Of a stretch of DNA of 64,000 bases, positions 58,340 to 64,000 are shown in pieces (the first letter of the stretch is position 1; every line of letters starts with the position of its first letter). Source of the stretch: Karalla daura. Taxonomy: Eukaryota > Chordata > Actinopteri > Chaetodontiformes > Leiognathidae. The position numbers were made by a program, and so were the translations under genes. Under the pieces are notes generated by a model. The model ran no database searches and had not been told where the DNA came from. It was given only the letters and a program-made list of their open reading frames with translations. The stretch is taken from contig CM055205.1 of the NCBI GenBank assembly GCA_029224185.1, positions 12,289,319 to 12,353,318 on the forward strand. The letters are read 5' to 3'.

Positions 58340-58700
58340 TGGGGGTAACCCGCGTGTAATCAGCGTCATATGGCCGGACCGGGGCTGCTCCGGTTTTCTC
58401 CGCCGTGCCATAACAACGGCGGAGGTATTATGCGCCGCACTCACGTGACGCAACGTCAACTTAAATCCCTTTTATTTGAGCCCCGTGAATCATTAATGGA
58501 GGCAGTCATCGCCTCCGAGGAGAGCGGAGCGGAGATGGGAGCAGGAGGAGAGCAGAGGAGAGGAGAGGAGAGGAGAGCTGTGTCTGCGGGGAGCAGCGGG
58601 GAGAGCAGCTCGCAGCTTCGCTTTTTTCACCCTCCACGTGTCGCCCAGTCGCAGCGCAGGCTGCTCTGTCACTGCTCCACTGCCATATATTCTGCCGCCT
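58340..58700 (-). promoter_or_regulatory. Candidate distal hoxa3a promoter with E-box and HOX-like sites
   Basis: TCACGTGA at 58441-58448 is followed within 50 bases by AACTTAAATCCCTTTTATTTG and GTGAATCATTAATGG (58484-58498). GTATTATGCGCC lies at 58425-58436 and GTAATCAGCGTCATATGG at 58356-58373. The block is CpG-rich and complex. An E-box beside homeodomain sites is a layout known from Hox4/Hox3 promoters, so this could be a distal promoter. Inference. Confidence 0.45.
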
Positions 58701-58770
58701 GCAAAAGCAGCGGCAGCAGCCTCTGCTCACAGCCCGGGCTGCTCCGGCTTCCGAGAGGGATGGAGAGAGT

Positions 58771-58800
58771 CCCCCCCCCCCCCACCCCCCCACCCCCCCC
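58771..58800. repeat. Poly-C tract
   Basis: C-runs interrupted by single A bases. ORFs through it (poly-Pro) are artefacts. Confidence 0.9.
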
Positions 58801-59159
58801 TGACAGATAACACTGCTCGTAAATATGGTAGTATAAATATATTCCAGTCCACTCTCGCAGCGGCAGTTTGACCTTTGAGACAAATAAAGAACAAGTGGAT
58901 GATCTGGAACTAAGGCAAATTGCAACAAATGATACAAGGCAGCAGACTTTTTCTCTATATTATTATTATGTGTTTTTTTTTCTTCCAAACCTCAATATAC
59001 TGTCCCGACTGCAACAGTGTGAAACTGACCCATAACTATCATAATTTTGATGTGACTTAATTAATTGTTCTCCTATCATCTCTTTAGTGAACTAGCACTG
59101 CCTTCCCCACATCTGTAAGTTTTCGATCAATACTTATTTACCAACAATGCAGCGTGGAT

Positions 59160-59302
59160 GTTGCTCCTCCTATATGTAAATCCACCCATCCATTATCTCA
59201 CCATCTCCTTAACTGTGTACCAGGGCTCTACCTGGTCTATCTCCAGCTCACACAGGGAGAAGATAGGGAATACGCACTGGACAGGTCTTTCATTCCATCA
59301 CA

Positions 59303-59365
<63 letters not shown>

Positions 59366-59460
59366 ATTAACTCTCACACTAGCACCTAGGGCCAATTTAG
59401 AGTCTCCAATCGAGCTAAACATGCATGTTTTGTGCTATAAGTCGCTTTGGATGAATGACT
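59160..59460 (-). repeat. Dispersed repeat family copy I with expanded CA microsatellite
   Basis: Minus orientation. The inverted words CCACCCATCCATTATCTCACC, GACAGGTCTTTCATTCCATC, a CA run at 59306-59363, GGGCCAATTTAGAGTCTCC and ACATGCATGTTTTGTGC are in order. It is the only copy of this family found 5' of hoxa3a in the window. Confidence 0.75.
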
Positions 59461-61845
59461 AAATGACCGGTCCCTTCTCTCTCCTTCTCTCTTTGCTCTA
59501 TGTCGCCCCCCATGCCTCCCCCTCCAGCCCCGCAGTTTTGGGTTATAGCCCCACTGGTTCCTCCATCAGCACGCTTTACCTGTCCTACACGGGGCGTCCC
59601 GGTGGTCCTGAGGGCAGCGTGTCAGTCAAAAAAAGTGTAAATGAAGAAACCAGAGAGTGAAGCAGCCCATGGACCCCTTTTAGACCCTGCAGGCGTTTCC
59701 TATGACTGTGAAATTATAGGTTTAAGGTTTTGAACTGGGGGGGAGAATTGGGAATTGTGGGGGGTTGTAAAAGTGATCTGAGCCACACTCCTGCCAAAAA
59801 CCACCTTGGTATAAATCAGCTCCAATTTAAAAAGAGTGCTCTCCTGCCGCCCGGAAGAGCTTCTCTCATCTGGGCACCGTTTGGCGCTTGTTTTCCGTCA
59901 ACACCGAGCAGCGGGCGTGGAAAAATCCCACCACATCTATTAATCACTCGGGGCGGACACAGACAGCAGCATCCCACTCCCACCACTCACACCAGCCTTT
60001 TGTCCTCCCAAACTACAAGTTGGGCGGTAAACTTTTAAAAGGCAGGAGCAGGAGCGGAGCGCATCGATTCACCTGTAGGAAGGAGGAGGCTTTTTTACGC
60101 ACAAAGTTTAGGAGATAAAACGCGTTATATCTCCTCAGTCTAAATGTTTGAGATTATTCTGTTTTCCTCTCCTCTCTGGTCTGTATTCACAGATATGCAG
60201 CTGTCAGCAGGCTGTTAAAGCTCGACAGGACCGCGCACTAGAAGCCTGTCGCCACCGCACCTGAACTCTCCCCTGACCCGGGGCAGACGCACCAAAGTGG
60301 GAGGCTTTTTGTTTTTTTGTGTGTGGAGACAGAGGCCTTCAGCAGGTAACACCTTTCCCCACTTATATATTTTTTAACACTCTCTCAAAATTAGCCTCAG
60401 AGTGAAACATGCAGCTCGCTCCCAGGCGGGATCTGTTGCTGTTTATTTATGTTTAATAAAGAGCTGGTAGCAGAGCAGCGCTGGCGTTAAGTGTCTTGAG
60501 ACAACATATTATTGCATTGATTGTGTTCCAGTGTTTAAACAAATGCTCCAGAGTGATCCGCACAGACCAGGGCTCCCCGTCACTGTCAGCTGGAGGAGCT
60601 GAGCTCTGGACAGAGGCCAGACGGAGCTCCATATCTGCCCGCAATGTTGACACTGGGAGCTCTTAACAGACGGGCTTGGGTTACCGGTCCAGGCCGCCGG
60701 AGATAAGTCTCTGCCTGAGCTGCACAGCGGCCAACATCAAGGCTAAACGCTCACACACGGACCTGGAGACGTGGAGTAGCGTCAGAACTATGGCAAAACT
60801 ATGCACATCTTGATTTTAGCATCAGCTATTGTCACTGTTTCTAGATAGGCTTCTGTACTTAGGGTATTATACTGGTAAGTGCAGACCCACAAGTATTAAT
60901 ACTACTATTACTGATACTAATTCTATCACTAACACTAATACTAATACTTGAAATAAATTGCTGTTTTCCGCTCTTATTGCCTTGCACTCTGTCATTTTCC
61001 CTGAGGACTCTGTTAATGTTTAACCTGTGTCCATACTGACTCGTGTGTTCTCTGCCATTAAAAGACTATTTCAGGAATTTGCAGTGACGCCTTTGTTTAA
61101 ACACACTCACACCGAGTTGTGGATTTAAATCCATCAAAATGAAGACAGAAAGTTGTTAAAAATCTCTCAAAACTGATGCCGGAGAAAACTTCTTAGACAT
61201 GGAGACAGACTGATTTTACCCACGTTATCTCTCGGTGGCTGCGTTGCCTCATACCACACACAGTTTCAGCTGCACCTGATTACATTTCACCTTATTATTT
61301 TTTATGTTAAAATGTTATATTTAAATGTGTACATATGTAGACTCAGAAACTTTTCATTCTTCCCATTTTGGAAATGTGAAAAGTTGTTAAAAAAAGAAAA
61401 GATTAAATCATATTAACTCGAAGCTGTGATATAACTTTTAGTCATAATATTTTCTTAATATACTTAATTTGTAATTATACATTTTAAATGGGCTGAAATT
61501 ATTTGTAATCCACTTAAGAAGTATGGTATTTTTTTTAACAAAAAGAAAACTGTGGAGACTGCTGGCTCAGACTGCATACACAGATCAGATTACAGCACAT
61601 GAATGTACGCCAGACGGTCCTCAAACCAAACTCGCTGCACTTCCTGGATATCTCACATAAGTCTGCTTTTTATGAGCAGAATCAGAAAACTTTACTCGTC
61701 CCCGGAGAAAAATAAACTGTTTATTACACTTACTGCTCAGAAATGGAAATGCAATATGGGGGGGGGCTACGATTATTTTAAGTTGGAATAGTTATTGCAC
61801 TTGTTAATACTGTTAAGCCAGCATTGCAGCCTGAATTGCACGGTT
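59461..61845. other. hoxa3a-hoxa4a intergenic DNA
   Basis: No gene was recognised. The piece 60060-60350 is CpG-containing and holds a half-MARE-like GTCAGCA (60203-60209, MAFB-type) and a DR6-spaced receptor pair. A CTA/ATA-rich patch lies at 60890-60952. The remainder is AT-rich. Confidence 0.45.
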
Positions 61846-61849
61846 TAGG

Positions 61850-62130
61850 TGTGCTGTAATGAACCTGAGACATGTGCAGGATGTTTAAGTGAATAAAGTC
61901 TACTCACAGGTCATGACAGTCGGCGTCCAGCAGACAGAGCAGTGTCAGGCAGGAGGAGAGGAGGCTCGCAGCCTGCGGAGGATGACTTCAAATGAAAATA
62001 AGGCAGATTTTTCCGATCTATTTCTGACCCCGGGGGCATTCATTATTCAGCGAGTCACGTGAACGGGCGAATTAAAATTTCAGTACATTGGAAGTGACCT
62101 CTATTCGCGAATCAAATGACTTCGAGTCTG
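61850..62130. promoter_or_regulatory. Candidate conserved element with E-box
   Basis: Contains CATTCATTATTCAGC (62037-62051), the E-box TCACGTGA (62055-62062), GCGAATTAAAATTTCAG and AAGTGACCTCTATTCGCG (about 62091-62108). The AGGTCATGACAG word near 61905 joins a receptor half-site to a MEIS core. Complex, non-repetitive DNA. Enhancer role inferred. Confidence 0.4.
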
Positions 62131-62239
62131 TAACTTAACTAGTTGGACTTCTGAGAGTCTGCGCAAAAAGCCGCTGCCAATCAGCCTCAACGCCATCTCC
62201 TGCCCGGCTGGAACAGCGCTGCACACCCAGGCCTAATAT

Positions 62240-62700
62240 CTCTATTATCCAGACAGAGAACAGGCTCATAAATGTAAAACACGGAAATTATAGTGAGAGT
62301 TTTTTGTAAATCCCTTTTTTATGCCTTGGGGAATTTGCTGGGTGACAGTTTTATCTGATTCCCTATTAAACGCACTGCAAATCCATTCGTTATGATATTA
62401 TTGGCATAAATATCGAGCAGGGGCCATTAGTGCCAAAACCTATTGGAAATCGCAGTAAATTGTCTGAGCTACAGCAGCATGTTACAGCCGACGTGTGGCT
62501 GCTCTGCACAGTGTTGCTCAGTCTGCAGCCGAGCTGTCTCCTGGAATCATTTTGGGAAAATTCATGGCTCGGGATTCACACCTAAACACACTTTTTTTTC
62601 TCCCTCTCTCTGTGTGAATCTTTGGAGGAGAAGAAAAAGCTGGGGCCTGATGTATGGTCTGAACACTGTGTGTGTGTGTCGAAAGGTCAGGGGTCAGGAG
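62240..62700. promoter_or_regulatory. Candidate conserved element and DR1 site
   Basis: The segment 62260-62460 has ATAAATGTAAAACACGG, GTTATGATATTATTGG, CATAAATATCG and GGGCCATTAGTGCC words. Downstream, AGGTCA-G-GGGTCA at 62684-62696 is a perfect DR1 (RXR heterodimer, HNF4 or COUP-TF type). DR1 alone is not diagnostic of retinoic-acid activation. Confidence 0.4.
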
Positions 62701-62779
62701 GAGTGCTCTGATTGGCCAGAGCTCGGCCCTGTCCCCTGGATGAACCCTCTATTGTTTGGATGTAGCAGGTAGTGACCAA

Positions 62780-63250
62780 CGCTCACACTCCGCTGCACCC
62801 ACATCTCCCTAGAATGGCGAGAAGGGACAATATGTGTGGCCGGATACTTTTAACAATCCTGGCTCGGTTTGATTCCCGTGCCAACAGCAACATTTGGCTC
62901 CTGAATTTCACTCGCATTTCGTCTTTATCCGCCGAATTACGCGTGACATCCGCGCACATTTTACGGATTACAATATCAGCCACGTTGAGCGTTGAGCGAC
63001 ATAATAATGGAATCGGACATATCACGTTTTGCACAACGTTTTCGAAACTGGCCGCACATATCAAACACCTGGAAATGTTGGAACAGTTTCAATCGGTGTA
63101 AATCTTTCTGCAGGACAAGTGCGCAGCGCCACGCTGAACAGGCCAACTCTGTCTGCAACTCACATCAAACACACAAGATTGATTTTTATTCTCCACAGAT
63201 AAGGAGACAAAGTGTTGTGAAGTTGGATGAGAGTGTGCCGCAGTGAATTA
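62780..63250. promoter_or_regulatory. Possible conserved noncoding element 3' of hoxa4a
   Basis: Complex, CpG-containing DNA with GGATACTTTTAACAATCC, CCGAATTACGCGTGAC and ACATAATAATGG words and a tandem GCGTTGAGCGTTGAGCG-like duplication near 62984-62997. Two antisense-overlapping ORFs of about 100 codons show no family resemblance and are not called. Confidence 0.3.
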
Positions 63251-63259
63251 ACCCAAACC

Positions 63260-64000
63260 AGCACGCGCTATCACACTTTAACGCACGCATCCATTTCCCC
63301 TTTAACTGATCCACGCTGATTTAGATAAAAGCTCTCACAGCGAAATGAAAACACAGAGTATCAAGTGAGACGTCTTCATTTGGAAATGTAACATCCATAA
63401 ATTAAAATGCATGTTTATTAATAGAAAATGAGGCATTTGAATAGATTTGGCATCTCAATACGCGCGTATTCCACGGTGACAAAAGCAATCCAAAGCCAAA
63501 GTCAAGCCTTCTATAAGTGAAGTACATATTATTTATTTCACAAGGACAGAGTCTATAAGCTAATCTACATCACAGCGGTCAATATTGACACAACACGCAC
63601 ATACAAATATTCACAGTTTAGAACACAGCACAACATAGGACGGATTCTAGCACAGATAAATCTAGACCTCACGACACCAAAAACGACGGAACTCTTCTGC
63701 GTATTGTGCCTTCATTATGATTCTGCCTATGTACATTAAAATGCGCAAGTCACCTGGACTACATTCAACAGTAAACCGACCCACTCACACACACACACAC
63801 AAACTACACTGTTACTCTGACTTTGATGCCAGCGCCTCTACAAACAGCCGTGTGGTTCTCTATACCCGGCATCTCGCTAAATATCTTTCAAGTATATTAG
63901 AACTTTCCATGAGCAAGAATAATAATAATAAAAAAAACAAATATCCAAAGAGAACATAGAAAAGAAAACGAGCTCCAACTTACTTTGACCTCACTTAATT
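63260..64000 (-). other. Possible hoxa4a 3' UTR (gene lies beyond window)
   Basis: By cluster order the next gene on the minus strand should be hoxa4a. This AT-rich stretch has minus-strand AATAAA signals at 63414-63419 and near 63532-63538, a CA patch at 63785-63800 and AAT repeats at 63918-63932. No homeodomain or Hox4 C-terminal coding sequence is present, so if this is the UTR the stop codon is beyond 64000. Confidence 0.3.

Noticed and set aside
60262..60279. TGAACT and TGACCC pair upstream of hoxa3a
   Set aside because: The spacer is 6 bases (DR6), not a standard RAR spacing, so it is not listed as a RARE.

Overview
The window is from a vertebrate Hox cluster, and the evidence points to a teleost fish. 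Three intact two-exon homeobox genes lie on the minus strand in collinear order: hoxa1a (CDS 34951-36802), hoxa2a (42082-43869) and hoxa3a (48345-52546). Their paralogue groups are clear from the homeodomains, the PBX-binding motifs (TFDWMK, YPWM, IFPWMK) and the conserved N- and C-terminal sequences. The 'a' suffix is inferred: in teleosts the set A1+A2+A3 survives mainly on the hoxaa duplicate, and an intact hoxa2a beside hoxa1a argues against zebrafish-like cyprinids. The dispersed repeats and dense CA/TG microsatellites look like a percomorph genome.

Layout: positions 1 to about 34 kb are the 3' flank of the cluster, towards where skap2 lies in other vertebrates. No coding gene could be recognised there. 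It holds many CA/TG and GA microsatellites, about eight copies of one dispersed repeat family, and islands of complex, homeodomain-site-rich DNA that look like conserved noncoding elements (CNEs). From about 34.9 to 52.6 kb are the three genes with compact introns and UTRs. From about 52.6 to 63.3 kb is the hoxa3a 5' region. The last 0.7 kb may be the 3' UTR of hoxa4a, whose coding sequence would lie beyond the window.

The genes encode nuclear transcription factors that pattern hindbrain rhombomeres, cranial neural crest and pharyngeal arches, acting with PBX and MEIS/PREP cofactors and induced by retinoic acid (RA).

The most interesting signal is a set of retinoic-acid-receptor-type direct repeats: perfect DR5 at 14414-14430 and 29203-29219, DR2 at 30021-30034, DR1 at 21247-21259 (with a third half-site) and 62684-62696, and near-perfect DR5 at 21184-21200 and 53324-53340. 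A perfect DR4 lies at 6915-6930 and an IR0 palindrome at 16580-16595. With uniform base composition, about 0.12 perfect pairs per spacer class would be expected in 64 kb on both strands. This suggests a distributed RA-response landscape extending at least 20 kb 3' of hoxa1a. Other points of interest are a Krox20-like site and PBX-HOX site upstream of hoxa2a, three CACGTG E-boxes in the hoxa3a-hoxa4a interval, transposon tails inside the cluster, a roughly 760-bp tetranucleotide repeat with inverted arms between hoxa1a and hoxa2a, and a duplicated MEIS-like palindrome near 23.5 kb. All CNE calls rest on sequence texture only; no alignment was possible.
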